DNA of 64,000 bases from Pseudomonas reidholzensis (GCF_900536025.1 NZ_UNOZ01000032.1:1-64000); one strand, 5' to 3'; counted from the stretch's first letter, positions 1-7,928 are shown. Notes: generated by a model from the letters alone, not told the origin. A program made the numbers and translations.

Positions 1-15
1 TGGGGGGCTGCTGCT

Positions 16-88
16 GGCCCCTTCCGCCCTTACGGCGGGTCACTTTTTTCCAAGAAAAAAGTGACCCGCCGTTGGGGCGGAAGGGGCC
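16..88. repeat. Long imperfect inverted repeat (about 73 bp)
   Basis: The arms GGCCCCTTCCGCCC (16-29) and GGGCGGAAGGGGCC (75-88) enclose a second palindrome, GGCGGGTCACTTTTTTC (34-50) and its complement (54-70), so the whole segment can fold into one long hairpin with a 3-nt loop. It lies beyond the sodB terminator. It could act as a bidirectional terminator or be an interspersed extragenic palindrome. Its role is not known from the sequence. Confidence 0.75.
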
Positions 89-153
89 ATAAGCGCCACC
101 ACAGGAAACGGATAAGCCCCAAAAAGCCCAGCGCATCTACACCGAACACACGC

Positions 154-181
154 AAAAAACCCGGCCGAAGCCGGGTTTTTT
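154..181. terminator. Bidirectional rho-independent terminator of sodB
   Basis: An ACCCGG..CCGGGT hairpin is flanked by six A residues on the left (a U-run on the minus strand) and six T residues on the right. It sits 22 bases after the sodB stop codon and can terminate transcription from both directions. Confidence 0.85.
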
Positions 182-202
182 CTACAAGGCAGGCTGAATC
201 AA

Positions 203-799
203 TCAGGCCTTGAAGGTATTGCCTTCGAACTGCTCGGCAACGAACTTCCAGTTGACCAGGTTCCAGAACGCCTCGACATACTTCGGACGTACGTTGCGGT
301 AGTCGATGTAGTAGGCGTGTTCCCAGACGTCGCAGGTCAGCAGCGGGGTGTCGCCGCTGGTCAGCGGGCAGCCGGCGCCGATGGTGCTGGCCAGGGCCAG
401 GGAACCGTCAGCCTTCTTCACCAGCCAGCCCCAGCCGGAGCCGAAGGTGCCGACCGAAGTCTTGGTGAACTCTTCCTTGAACTTGTCGAACGAGCCGAAG
501 GCCGCGTTGATCGCGTCAGCCAGGGCGCCGGTCGGCTGGCCACCGGCGTTAGGTGCCAGGCAGTTCCAGTAGAAGGTGTGGTTCCAGACTTGAGCCGCGT
601 TGTTGAAGATGCCGCCCGAAGAGGTCTTGACGATCTCTTCCAGGGTCTTGCCTTCGAACTCGGTGCCTGGGACCAGGTTGTTCAGGTTCACGACGTAGGT
701 GTTGTGGTGCTTGTCGTGGTGATACTCCAGGGTTTCCTTGGAGATGTGCGGCTGCAGGGCATCGTGGGCGTACGGCAGCGGCGGCAATTCAAAAGCCAT
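203..799 (-). CDS. sodB: Superoxide dismutase [Fe]
   Basis: This 198-residue cytoplasmic enzyme converts superoxide to hydrogen peroxide and oxygen. The four metal ligands of the Fe/Mn-SOD fold are visible: His27, His74, Asp157 (in DVWEHAYY) and His161. Gln70 in the NNAAQVWNH segment is the position that marks iron-type enzymes. The ATG is preceded by AGGAG at a good distance, and a terminator follows the stop, so the gene looks monocistronic. A manganese-type SOD lies in the same window at 36649-37260. In pseudomonads sodB is normally expressed when iron is plentiful; no Fur box was seen here. Confidence 0.97.
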   Translation of the reverse strand: MAFELPPLPYAHDALQPHISKETLEYHHDKHHNTYVVNLNNLVPGTEFEGKTLEEIVKTSSGGIFNNAAQVWNHTFYWNCLAPNAGGQPTGALADAINAAFGSFDKFKEEFTKTSVGTFGSGWGWLVKKADGSLALASTIGAGCPLTSGDTPLLTCDVWEHAYYIDYRNVRPKYVEAFWNLVNWKFVAEQFEGNTFKA

Positions 800-959
800 G
801 GTGGATCTCCTGATTCAGGTCTAGTTCGCGGTTTGCGCAAGGCCGATCACGGGCGGCCCGGTACACGTCGGCGAGTTTGTACTCTTTGCGACGCAAGCCC
901 TGGATCATATCACCAGCCCCCGCGCATAACCACGCAACAACTATAGGGTCAAAGAAGTT

Positions 960-1040
960 CCAAGCTTGAAGCTGCAAGCCTCAAGCTGAAGCGGATCGCG
1001 CTGGATTCACGTGTTGCTTGAAACGTGCCGCTTGCAGCTC
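960..1040. repeat. AAGCTTGAAGCTGCAAGC-type palindromic repeat
   Basis: Between sodB and argO there is a run of CAAGCTTGAAGCTGCAAGCC followed, 50 bases on, by its inverted partner GCTTGCAGCT (1030-1039; left partner 970-979). The right arm overlaps the argO stop codon. A related run occurs at 62409-62434. This looks like a small interspersed repeat that could also end argO transcription. Nothing else was seen in the 239-base gap apart from the sodB leader. Confidence 0.5.
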
Positions 1041-1638
1041 ACCCAAGGATCAACTGCGCGGCCACCGCGAACATCATCACCGCCACCATCAGGTCGAGCA
1101 GGCGCCACGTGGTCGGTCGCGCCAGCCACGGCGCCAGCCAGGCCGCGCCGAGGGCAAGGGTGAAGAACCACACCAGCGAGGCACTCGCGGCGCCGGCCAC
1201 GTAGGCGCCGGGCACGCTTTGCTGGGCCCCCAGCGAGCCGATCAGCAACACCGTGTCGAGGTACACATGCGGGTTGAGCAGGGTCACCGCCAGGGCGCTG
1301 AGCAGCACCGCACGGCGCGACCGCACGCCCTGGCCGTCCTGCTGCTGCAGGCTCTGCCGCGAGCAGGCGCGTTGCAGTGCCTTGGCCCCGTACCAGATGA
1401 GGAACGCCGCGCCACCCCAGCGGGCGGCAGCCAGCAGCATCGGGTTGTGCGCCAGCACCGTGGCCAGGCCGAACACCCCCGCCGCCACCAGCAGTGCGTC
1501 ACACACCACGCAGAGGATGGCCACGGGCACGTGGTGCTCGCGGCGCAGGCTTTGCGCCAGGACAAAGGCGTTTTGCGTGCCGATGGCCATGATCAGGCCA
1601 AAGGCGACCAGCAGGCCGTTCAGGTAACTCTGCCACAT
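1039..1638 (-). CDS. argO: LysE/ArgO family amino-acid exporter
   Basis: This 199-residue inner-membrane protein of the LysE family begins MWQSYLNGLLVAFGLIMAIG and carries the family signature GTQNAFVLAQSLRREH near residues 20-35, followed by several hydrophobic helices. Family members export arginine or lysine. The start at 1638 is chosen because it gives the usual family N-terminus and has GGAG upstream; an ATG 22 codons further out would add an arginine-rich tail. It is divergent from a LysR regulator of the ArgP type, the arrangement in which ArgP activates the exporter when arginine accumulates. The exact substrate is inferred. Confidence 0.88.
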   Translation of the reverse strand: MWQSYLNGLLVAFGLIMAIGTQNAFVLAQSLRREHHVPVAILCVVCDALLVAAGVFGLATVLAHNPMLLAAARWGGAAFLIWYGAKALQRACSRQSLQQQDGQGVRSRRAVLLSALAVTLLNPHVYLDTVLLIGSLGAQQSVPGAYVAGAASASLVWFFTLALGAAWLAPWLARPTTWRLLDLMVAVMMFAVAAQLILG

Positions 1639-1764
1639 AGCGGGGACACTCCAAGGGCGCCGACGAGCGCGTCGACGCAGATTGCTGCATTGAATGCTGG
1701 CCATTGTGGCGAAACCCGCTGTATAAGAAAAACCAATAAAGCTGATCAGGCATTAGAGAAATCG

Positions 1765-2655
1765 ATGTTCGACTACAAGCTCCTCGCCGCCCTCGCCGCG
1801 GTGATCGAACAAGGCGGTTTCGAGCGCGCCGCGCAGGTCCTCGGCCTGTCGCAGTCGGCCATCTCCCAGCGCATCAAGCTGCTCGAGGCGCGGGTCGGCC
1901 AGCCGGTGCTGGTGCGTGCCACGCCGCCCAGCCCGACCGAGGTCGGCCGCCAGTTGCTCAACCATGTGCAGCAGGTGCGCCTGCTCGAGCGCGACCTCCA
2001 TCGCCAGGTCCCGGCACTTGACGAAGAGGGCCTGCCGGAGCGCCTGCGCATTGCCCTCAACGCCGACAGCCTGGCGACCTGGTGGGCCGGCGCCGTCAGC
2101 ACGTTCTGCGCCGAGCAGCAGGTGCTGCTGGACCTGGTGGTCGAGGACCAGGACGTCGGCCTCAAGCGCATGCGCGCCGGCGAAGTGGCGGCCTGCCTGT
2201 GTGGCAGCGAGCGGCCGGTGGCGGGGGCGCGCAGCCTGGCACTGGGCGCGATGCGCTACCGTGCGCTGGCCAGCCCGGCGTTCATGGCGCGCTACTTTCC
2301 CCACGGGTTCGAGCCCAGGCGCCTGGCGCGCACGCCGGCGATCGTGTTCGGTCCGGACGACTTCCTGCAGCACCGCTACCTGGCTTCGCTGGGGATCGAA
2401 GACGGTTTCCTGCACCACCTGTGCCCGTCTTCCGAGGGCTTCTTGCGCTTGGCCGAGGCCGGGGTGGGCTGGGGCCTGGTGCCCGAGCGCCAGGCCAGCG
2501 CGCAGCTGCAGCGCGGTGATCTGGTGGAAATCTGTGCCGATACCCCCATCGATGTGCCGCTGTACTGGCATCATTGGCGCAATGGCGGGCAACTGCTCGC
2601 CCAACTGACCGAGCACCTGCGCCAGATGGCGCCGGGCTGGCTGGTGCCGTTGTAG
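1765..2655 (+). CDS. argP: LysR-family regulator ArgP (IciA)
   Basis: This 296-residue LysR-type transcription factor has its winged helix-turn-helix in the first 60 residues (FERAAQVLGLSQSAISQRIK, about 19-38), followed by a substrate-binding domain. Similarity of the N-terminal region to ArgP, together with divergence from a LysE-type exporter, supports the assignment; in E. coli ArgP controls argO in response to arginine and lysine. The ATG at 1765 gives the standard family length. An open frame continues upstream to 1018, but that part is antisense to the exporter and is not accepted. The shared 126-base gap should hold the operator. Confidence 0.88.
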   Translation: MFDYKLLAALAAVIEQGGFERAAQVLGLSQSAISQRIKLLEARVGQPVLVRATPPSPTEVGRQLLNHVQQVRLLERDLHRQVPALDEEGLPERLRIALNADSLATWWAGAVSTFCAEQQVLLDLVVEDQDVGLKRMRAGEVAACLCGSERPVAGARSLALGAMRYRALASPAFMARYFPHGFEPRRLARTPAIVFGPDDFLQHRYLASLGIEDGFLHHLCPSSEGFLRLAEAGVGWGLVPERQASAQLQRGDLVEICADTPIDVPLYWHHWRNGGQLLAQLTEHLRQMAPGWLVPL

Positions 2656-2704
2656 GCGCGAGCGACGTCAACTGCATCTGAAATCTGGCAAGGCGGAGTG
2701 TTAC

Positions 2705-3700
2705 ATGCGAATTCTGGTCACCGGCGCGAGCGGCTTCATCGGCGGGCGCTTTGCGCGCTTTGCCCTGGAGCAGGGCCTCGACGTCCGGGTCAACGGCCGG
2801 CGCGCCGAAGGCGTCGAGCACCTGGTCAAGCGCGGCGCTCAGTTCATCCCCGGTGATCTCGGCGATGCCGAGCTGGCCCGACGCCTGTGCCAGGGGATCG
2901 ACGCCGTGGTCCATTGCGCCGGCGCGGTGGGCACCTGGGGACGTTACCAGGACTTCCACCAGGGCAATGTGGTGGTCACCGAAAACGTCGTCGAGGGCTG
3001 CATCAAGGAGCATGTGCGGCGGCTCGTGCACCTGTCTTCCCCGTCGCTGTACTTCAACGGCCGCTCGCGCCTGGATATCCGTGAAGACCAGATGCCGCGC
3101 CGGTTTCATGACCACTACGCGACCACCAAGTACCTCGCCGAGCAGAAAGTCTTCGGCGCCCAGGAATTCGGCCTCGAGGTGCTGGCCCTGCGCCCGCGCT
3201 TCGTTACCGGTGCCGGGGATGCGAGCATCTTCCCGCGGTTGCTGCAGATGCAGCGCAAGCGCCGCCTGGCGATCATCGGCAATGGCCTCAACATGGTCGA
3301 CTTCACCAGCGTGCACAACCTCAACGAGGCCTTGCTCAGCGCGCTGTTCGCCGACGACCAGGCGCTCGGCCAGGCCTACAACATCAGCAACGGCCAGCCG
3401 TTGCCGCTGTGGGACGTGGTCAACTACGTGATGCGCCAGATGCACCTGCCGCAGGTAACCCGCTACCGCTCGCCGGCCCTGGCCTACAGCCTGGCGGCGC
3501 TCAACGAAGCGGCGTGCATGCTCTGGCCGGGCCGCCCGCAACCGACCTTGTCGCGCCTCGGCGTGCAGGTCATGAGCAAGGACTTCACCCTCGACATCAG
3601 CCGCGCCCGGCAGTACCTCGACTACCGCCCGCAGGTCAGCCTGTGGACTGCGCTGGATGAATTCTGCGGCTGGTGGAAGAACGCCCCGGGCAATCACTGA
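2705..3700 (+). CDS. NAD(P)-dependent epimerase/dehydratase family protein (extended SDR)
   Basis: This 331-residue protein is an extended short-chain dehydrogenase. The N-terminal Rossmann motif GASGFIGGRFA (about 7-17) binds NAD(P), and a Tyr-x3-Lys catalytic pair occurs in YATTKYLAE near residue 140. The overall pattern resembles the 3-beta-hydroxysteroid dehydrogenase/isomerase-like and sugar epimerase families, so the substrate cannot be named. It starts 49 bases after argP on the same strand with GGAG upstream of the ATG. There are no pathway genes beside it to suggest a role. Confidence 0.85.
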   Translation: MRILVTGASGFIGGRFARFALEQGLDVRVNGRRAEGVEHLVKRGAQFIPGDLGDAELARRLCQGIDAVVHCAGAVGTWGRYQDFHQGNVVVTENVVEGCIKEHVRRLVHLSSPSLYFNGRSRLDIREDQMPRRFHDHYATTKYLAEQKVFGAQEFGLEVLALRPRFVTGAGDASIFPRLLQMQRKRRLAIIGNGLNMVDFTSVHNLNEALLSALFADDQALGQAYNISNGQPLPLWDVVNYVMRQMHLPQVTRYRSPALAYSLAALNEAACMLWPGRPQPTLSRLGVQVMSKDFTLDISRARQYLDYRPQVSLWTALDEFCGWWKNAPGNH

Positions 3701-3787
3701 ACCTGCCGCCCGGATGATGGTCATCAGTGCGCCGCGCAAGCGGTTTATACTCATGTCTCTTTGCTATTACTGTGGTTGAAAGCACCC

Positions 3788-4615
3788 ATGCGTAACGATC
3801 TTCGCGACGATATCGACGACGTGCCCACCTTGCGTGCCGGCACCCGTGACGACGATGAACTGCTCCCCGAACACGTGGCGCGCAGCCGCCAGAAAGCCGC
3901 CCGCCCGGCCAGCACCGCGCCGCTGTGGGCGCTGCTGTGTGCCTCGTTCATTGCCTTGGCCGGTCTGGGCTGGTGGAGTTTCCAGCAGATGTCGCTGATG
4001 GAGCAGCAGTTGGTGGCCACCCAGGAAGCCTTCGCCCGCATCAGTGAGGAGGCGGCTGGGCGCTTGCAGGCGATCAGCGGCAAGGTCGAGGCCAGTGATG
4101 CCAGCGTCAACACCGGCAGTGAGGCGTTGAAGCTGCAGATCCGCCAGTTGCAGGCGAGCCTGGCCGAGCAGGGCAAGCAGCAGCAGGGCGTGGCCGGTCA
4201 GGCCGGTGACCTGGGCAAGCGCCTGGAGCAGGTACTGGCCGATACCCGTGAGCAGCAGAAGGCGGTGAGCGAGTTGCAGAGCCAGCTGCAGGCGCAGCTG
4301 AAGGCGGTCAACGCTGAGTTGGCAGCGCTCAAGTCCGGGCAACTGGATGGCGGCAAGCTGGACAGCGAGCTGAAGACCCTGAGCAACGAAATCGCCGCGC
4401 TGAAGAAGCAGGGCAACCCGAGCGCGGCGATCGAAAGCCTGGAGCAGGACGTACTGGTGCTCAAGAGCCAGGTCGACAACCGCCCGGCGGCTGCGGCGTC
4501 GAGTGGTGCTTCGGTACAGGAGTTCGATGCGTTCCGCGGGCAGACCACGCGTAACCTGACCACCTTGCAGAACCAGGTGCAGAACCTGCAGCAGCAGATC
4601 AACGCCCGGCCCTGA
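3788..4615 (+). CDS. Single-pass membrane protein with long coiled coil, unknown function
   Basis: This 275-residue protein has an acidic cytoplasmic N-terminus (about 1-45), one predicted transmembrane helix (about 46-65, rich in Leu, Ala and Trp) and a long periplasmic region rich in Gln, Leu, Ala and Lys with heptad character, consistent with a coiled coil from about 70 to 265. The ATG at 3788 is used; an alternative start 9 codons upstream would lie inside the likely promoter. Similar Pseudomonas proteins are sometimes labelled ATPase, but no Walker motif is present. The topology suggests a structural or tethering envelope role, which is inference. Confidence 0.75.
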   Translation: MRNDLRDDIDDVPTLRAGTRDDDELLPEHVARSRQKAARPASTAPLWALLCASFIALAGLGWWSFQQMSLMEQQLVATQEAFARISEEAAGRLQAISGKVEASDASVNTGSEALKLQIRQLQASLAEQGKQQQGVAGQAGDLGKRLEQVLADTREQQKAVSELQSQLQAQLKAVNAELAALKSGQLDGGKLDSELKTLSNEIAALKKQGNPSAAIESLEQDVLVLKSQVDNRPAAAASSGASVQEFDAFRGQTTRNLTTLQNQVQNLQQQINARP

Positions 4616-4621
4616 GCCGTT

Positions 4622-4642
4622 TGGGGCCGCAACGCGGCCCCA
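4622..4642. terminator. Hairpin between convergent genes
   Basis: A perfect stem GGGGCCGC/GCGGCCCC with a 3-base AAC loop, extended by a T-A pair, fills the 36-base gap between the coiled-coil gene and the convergent reductase gene. There is no T-run, so termination efficiency is uncertain. Confidence 0.5.
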
Positions 4643-4651
4643 GGCTGTCGG

Positions 4652-5701
4652 TTACAACCGCGGATAATCGATGTAGCCCACCGGCCCTCGGCCGTAGAAC
4701 GTCTCTGGTCGGGCTTCGTTCAACGGCGCATCGGCTGCCAGTCGCGCTGGCAAGTCAGGGTTGGCGATAAAGGGCACGCCAAACGCCACCGCATCCGCCT
4801 TGCCGCTGGCCAGCGCCGCATTGGCACTGGCTTTGTCGAAGCGCTCGTTGACGATGTACGGCCCGCCGAACGCCGCTCTGATCTGCGCGCCGATGCTGTC
4901 TTCGGCCTGCTTCTCGCGGGCGCAGATAAACGCGATACCGCGCTTGCCCAGCTCCCGCGCCACGTAGGTAAAGGTCACGACGCGGTCGCCATCACCCATG
5001 TCATGGGCGTCTGCGCGCGGCGCCAGGTGCACGCCGACGCGGCCCGCGCCCCACACCTCGATCACTGCATCGGTGACTTCCAGCAACAGCCTTGCGCGGT
5101 TTTCCAGCGAGCCACCGTAGTGGTCGCTGCGCTGGTTGGTGCTGCTCTGCAGGAACTGGTCGAGCAGATAACCGTTGGCGCCATGAATCTCCACGCCGTC
5201 GAAACCGGCCGCCTTGGCGTTCTCCGCGCCGACGCGGTAGGCATCGACGATGTCGGCGATCTCTTCGCTCTCCAGGGCCCGTGGCGTCGGGTAGTCGGCC
5301 AGTGGCCGGACCAGGCTGACATGGCCCTTGGCAGCGATGGCGCTGGGCGCCACCGGCAGCTCGCCATTCAGGTAGCTGGGGTGGGAAATGCGCCCGACGT
5401 GCCACAGCTGCAGGAAGATCCGCCCACCCGCGGCATGCACCGCTTTGGTCAGGTTGTTCCAGCCGCGGACCTGGTCGTTCGACCAGATGCCTGGGGTGTC
5501 CGGGTAGCCGACGCCCATCGGCGTCACCGAGGTCGCTTCGCTGAGGATCAGCCCGGCGCTGGCGCGCTGCACGTAGTACTCGGCCATCAGCGCGTTGGGC
5601 ACGCGGCCTTCGTCGGCGCGGCAGCGGGTCAGCGGCGCCATGATGATGCGGTTGGGCAGTTGCAGGTCGCCCAGGGTCAGCGGATCGAATAGCGTGGTCA
5701 T
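4652..5701 (-). CDS. xenB: Old yellow enzyme family flavin oxidoreductase (XenB/NemA type)
   Basis: This 349-residue FMN-dependent alkene/nitro-ester reductase is of the xenobiotic reductase B / N-ethylmaleimide reductase type. The beta-alpha barrel begins FDPLTLGDLQLPNRIIMAPL. The substrate-binding residues His173 and Asn176 and the proton-donor Tyr178 are seen in HGANGYLLDQF, followed by the diagnostic QRSDHYGGSLENR. It is the third gene of a minus-strand unit arsR-MFS-reductase, starting 19 bases after the MFS gene. Such enzymes reduce electrophilic alkenes and nitro compounds. The choice of XenB over other family names is by resemblance only. Confidence 0.88.
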   Translation of the reverse strand: MTTLFDPLTLGDLQLPNRIIMAPLTRCRADEGRVPNALMAEYYVQRASAGLILSEATSVTPMGVGYPDTPGIWSNDQVRGWNNLTKAVHAAGGRIFLQLWHVGRISHPSYLNGELPVAPSAIAAKGHVSLVRPLADYPTPRALESEEIADIVDAYRVGAENAKAAGFDGVEIHGANGYLLDQFLQSSTNQRSDHYGGSLENRARLLLEVTDAVIEVWGAGRVGVHLAPRADAHDMGDGDRVVTFTYVARELGKRGIAFICAREKQAEDSIGAQIRAAFGGPYIVNERFDKASANAALASGKADAVAFGVPFIANPDLPARLAADAPLNEARPETFYGRGPVGYIDYPRL

Positions 5702-5720
5702 CGGGTAAGCCTCGCGAGGA

Positions 5721-6890
5721 TCAGTGGGAAGCAGGCGCCAGTGCGGCGTCGCCGCCGCGCGGGTTGAAAGCGATCAGGGTGACGATCAGCGCCAGCACCG
5801 CCAGCGCGGCGGCGGCCAGCGGCACGCGGGTCAGGCCCAGGCCATGGGCGATGACGCTGCCGCCGACCCAGGCGCCGAGGGCGTTGCCCAGGTTGAAGGC
5901 GCCGATGTTCAGGGTCGACACCAGGTTTGGCGCGGCCTTGCCGTAGGTGACCACGTTGACCTGCAGGGCCGGCACGGCGGCAAATGCGGCGGTGGCCCAG
6001 AGGAACAGGGTGATCTCTGCCGGGATCAGCGCGCGGCTGGTCCAGCTCAGGGCAGTGGAGACCACGGCCATGGCGACGAACACGCCGATCAGGGTAGCGC
6101 CCAGGCGGCGGTCGGCGAGCTTGCCGCCGATGATGTTGCCCAGGGTCAGGCCCAGTCCGATCAGCAGCAGGGTCCAGGTCACGCCGCGGGGCGACACGCC
6201 GGTGACATCGCCGAGCAGCGGCGCGACGTAGGTGAACAGGGCGAACATGGAGGCAGAGAACAGCACGGTCATGCCCAGCGACAGCCAGATGCCGACGCCC
6301 TTCAGCGCGGCCAGCTCGGCACGCATGTCGACGGCTTGTTCATCACGCTGCAGCGGCAGGAAGCGCACCAGACCGATCAGTGCGATCACGCCGATCGCGG
6401 TCACCGCCCAGAAGGTTGAACGCCAGCCGGCGACCTGGCCCAGCGCGGTGCCCAAAGGGACGCCGAGGACGTTGGCCAGGGTCAGGCCGGTGAACATCAG
6501 GGCCACCGCCGAGGCGCGGCGGTTGGCCGGTACCAGGCTGGCCGCGACCACCGAGCCGATGCCGAAGAAGGCGCCGTGGCACAGCGCGGTCACCACCCGG
6601 GCGAACATCAGCAGGTCGTAGTCGCTGGCCACCGCGCACAGCAGGTTGCCGATGATGAACACGCCCATCAGCGTCACCAGTGCTGCCTTGCGCGGCAGCC
6701 GCGCCGTGGCCAGGGCCATGAACGGCGCACCGATCGCCACGCCCAGGGCGTAGCCGGTGACCAGCCAGCCGGCACCGGGGATCGACACGCCGAGGTCCAG
6801 CGCCACTTCGGGCAGCAGGCCCATGATGACGAACTCGGTGGTGCCGATGGCAAAGGCGCTGAGCGCCAGGATCAATAACGGAAGGGGCAT
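5721..6890 (-). CDS. MFS transporter, drug:H+ antiporter-1 type (AraJ/YdhP-like)
   Basis: This 389-residue inner-membrane protein has about 12 hydrophobic helices. It opens with LILALSAFAIGTTEFVIMGL, the conserved first helix of the AraJ/YdhP group of DHA1 efflux proteins, and has the loop motif around GYALGVAIGAPFMALATARL. It starts 13 bases after the ArsR gene and is followed closely by the reductase gene, so the three are probably one transcript. A role in exporting small toxic or electrophilic compounds is inferred from this pairing; the substrate is unknown. Confidence 0.88.
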   Translation of the reverse strand: MPLPLLILALSAFAIGTTEFVIMGLLPEVALDLGVSIPGAGWLVTGYALGVAIGAPFMALATARLPRKAALVTLMGVFIIGNLLCAVASDYDLLMFARVVTALCHGAFFGIGSVVAASLVPANRRASAVALMFTGLTLANVLGVPLGTALGQVAGWRSTFWAVTAIGVIALIGLVRFLPLQRDEQAVDMRAELAALKGVGIWLSLGMTVLFSASMFALFTYVAPLLGDVTGVSPRGVTWTLLLIGLGLTLGNIIGGKLADRRLGATLIGVFVAMAVVSTALSWTSRALIPAEITLFLWATAAFAAVPALQVNVVTYGKAAPNLVSTLNIGAFNLGNALGAWVGGSVIAHGLGLTRVPLAAAALAVLALIVTLIAFNPRGGDAALAPASH

Positions 6891-6903
6891 GGCAGGGTCC
6901 TGT

Positions 6904-7206
6904 TCAGAGCGCTTGGCTCAGTTGCGCGAGAAACGCCTGGATGGTGTCCTCGTTGCGTTTGAAAAAGTGCCACTGGCCGATCTTCTGGCTGCTGATCAGG
7001 CCCGCGCGCTGCAGGGTCGCCAGGTGGGCAGAGACGGTCGACTGCGACAAGCCGCAGCGTTGATCGATCTGCCCGGCACAGACACCGTGCTCGATGCTGT
7101 GGTGCTGGTCGGGAAACTGCGTCGCCGGGTCTTTCAGCCAGCTGAGGATTTCGCGCCGGACCGGGTGGGACAGGGCTTTGATGATGTCGTCGAGATCGAG
7201 AGGCAT
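6904..7206 (-). CDS. ArsR/SmtB-family transcriptional regulator
   Basis: This 100-residue winged-helix repressor has its recognition helix in CGLSQSTVSAHLATLQRAGL (about 51-70). Cys43 and Cys51 lie in the alpha-3 region, where metal-sensing relatives carry their CxC motif; the spacing here differs, so metal sensing is not assured and thiol or electrophile sensing is possible. The ATG at 7206 is used; a longer in-frame start at 7374 would run through the operator region and into the divergent gene. It heads the arsR-MFS-reductase unit and probably represses it by binding the ATATCG-type repeats just upstream. Confidence 0.88.
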   Translation of the reverse strand: MPLDLDDIIKALSHPVRREILSWLKDPATQFPDQHHSIEHGVCAGQIDQRCGLSQSTVSAHLATLQRAGLISSQKIGQWHFFKRNEDTIQAFLAQLSQAL

Positions 7207-7230
7207 GAGTAGGCTCGTGATGTGTTGCGC

Positions 7231-7331
7231 TATATCGCGATGGAGCGAAATATAAATCGGTATTTCGCGATATACAAATATGAAGAGGTTCTTAGCTGAG
7301 TGCGAATCGCTATATCGCGTTATAACGATAT
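7231..7331. promoter_or_regulatory. Putative ArsR operator array (ATATCG-N8-CGATAT)
   Basis: The divergent region holds two 20-bp elements with the same spacing. ATATCG-N8-CGATAT at 7312-7331 is a perfect dyad, and ATATCG-N8-CGAAAT at 7232-7251 has one mismatch. Between them is a third perfect dyad, GCGAAATA-N8-TATTTCGC (7245-7268), running into CGCGATATA (7266-7274). The region is AT-rich against a GC-rich background. Binding by the adjacent ArsR is inferred. Confidence 0.65.
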
Positions 7332-7358
7332 GGGTAGCGGCAGTGCTAGACTGGCGCC

Positions 7359-7928
7359 ATGAACTACCTCGCACACCTGCACCTGGGCGGCCAGCAGCCG
7401 CAGCAACTGCTCGGCAGCCTGTATGGCGATTTCGTCAAAGGCTCGCTGGAGGGGCGCTTTGCGCCGACCCTGGAAGCGGCCATCCGCCTGCACCGTCATA
7501 TCGACAGCTTTACCGACAGCCACCCGCTGGTGCTGACCGCGCTGGGGCGGTTTCCGCCGGCGCGGCGGCGCTATGCCGGGATCGTCCTGGATGTGTTTTT
7601 CGATCATTGCCTGGCGCGGCACTGGCACGACTATGCCGACCAGCCGTTGGCCGAGTTCACCCGCGATTTCTATCGGGTGCTGCTGGCCGAGCCTGAGTTG
7701 CCGGGGCGCCTGGCGCACATAGCGCCGTTCATGGCCGCGGACGACTGGCTCGGCGCCTATGGCGATTTCGCCACGCTGGAACAGGTGTTCAAGGGCATCG
7801 CCCGACGCCTGTCGCGGCCCGAAGGGATGGCCGGGGTGATGGCTGAGCTGGAGGTGCTGTACGAGCCGTTGCTGGCCGACTTCAGGGCGTTTTATCCGCA
7901 GTTGCAGGCGTTTGCCGCTAGTCGCTAA
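7359..7928 (+). CDS. acpH: Acyl carrier protein phosphodiesterase
   Basis: This 189-residue protein matches the AcpH/DUF479 family. It starts MNYLAHLHLGG and has the conserved GDFVKG segment near residue 24 and the HRHIDSFTDSHP segment near residues 46-57, whose Asp/His residues form the metal site in this HD-like family. The family removes the 4-phosphopantetheine group from holo-ACP. It is divergent from the ArsR unit and shares its operator-bearing gap, so it might be co-regulated; that is only suggested by position. A perfect REP pair follows its stop codon. Confidence 0.87.
   Translation: MNYLAHLHLGGQQPQQLLGSLYGDFVKGSLEGRFAPTLEAAIRLHRHIDSFTDSHPLVLTALGRFPPARRRYAGIVLDVFFDHCLARHWHDYADQPLAEFTRDFYRVLLAEPELPGRLAHIAPFMAADDWLGAYGDFATLEQVFKGIARRLSRPEGMAGVMAELEVLYEPLLADFRAFYPQLQAFAASR

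Noticed and set aside
789..977. 62-codon minus-strand frame overlapping the sodB start
   Set aside because: It runs through the sodB leader and ribosome-binding site and has no start signal or similarity.
1018..1764. Upstream in-frame extension of argP (would give a 545-residue protein)
   Set aside because: It is antisense to argO and rich in Arg, His and Gln without family similarity; the ATG at 1765 gives the normal LysR length.
2282..3754. 490-codon minus-strand open frame
   Set aside because: It is the mirror of the argP and epimerase genes in a GC-rich genome, with low-complexity composition and no start signal.
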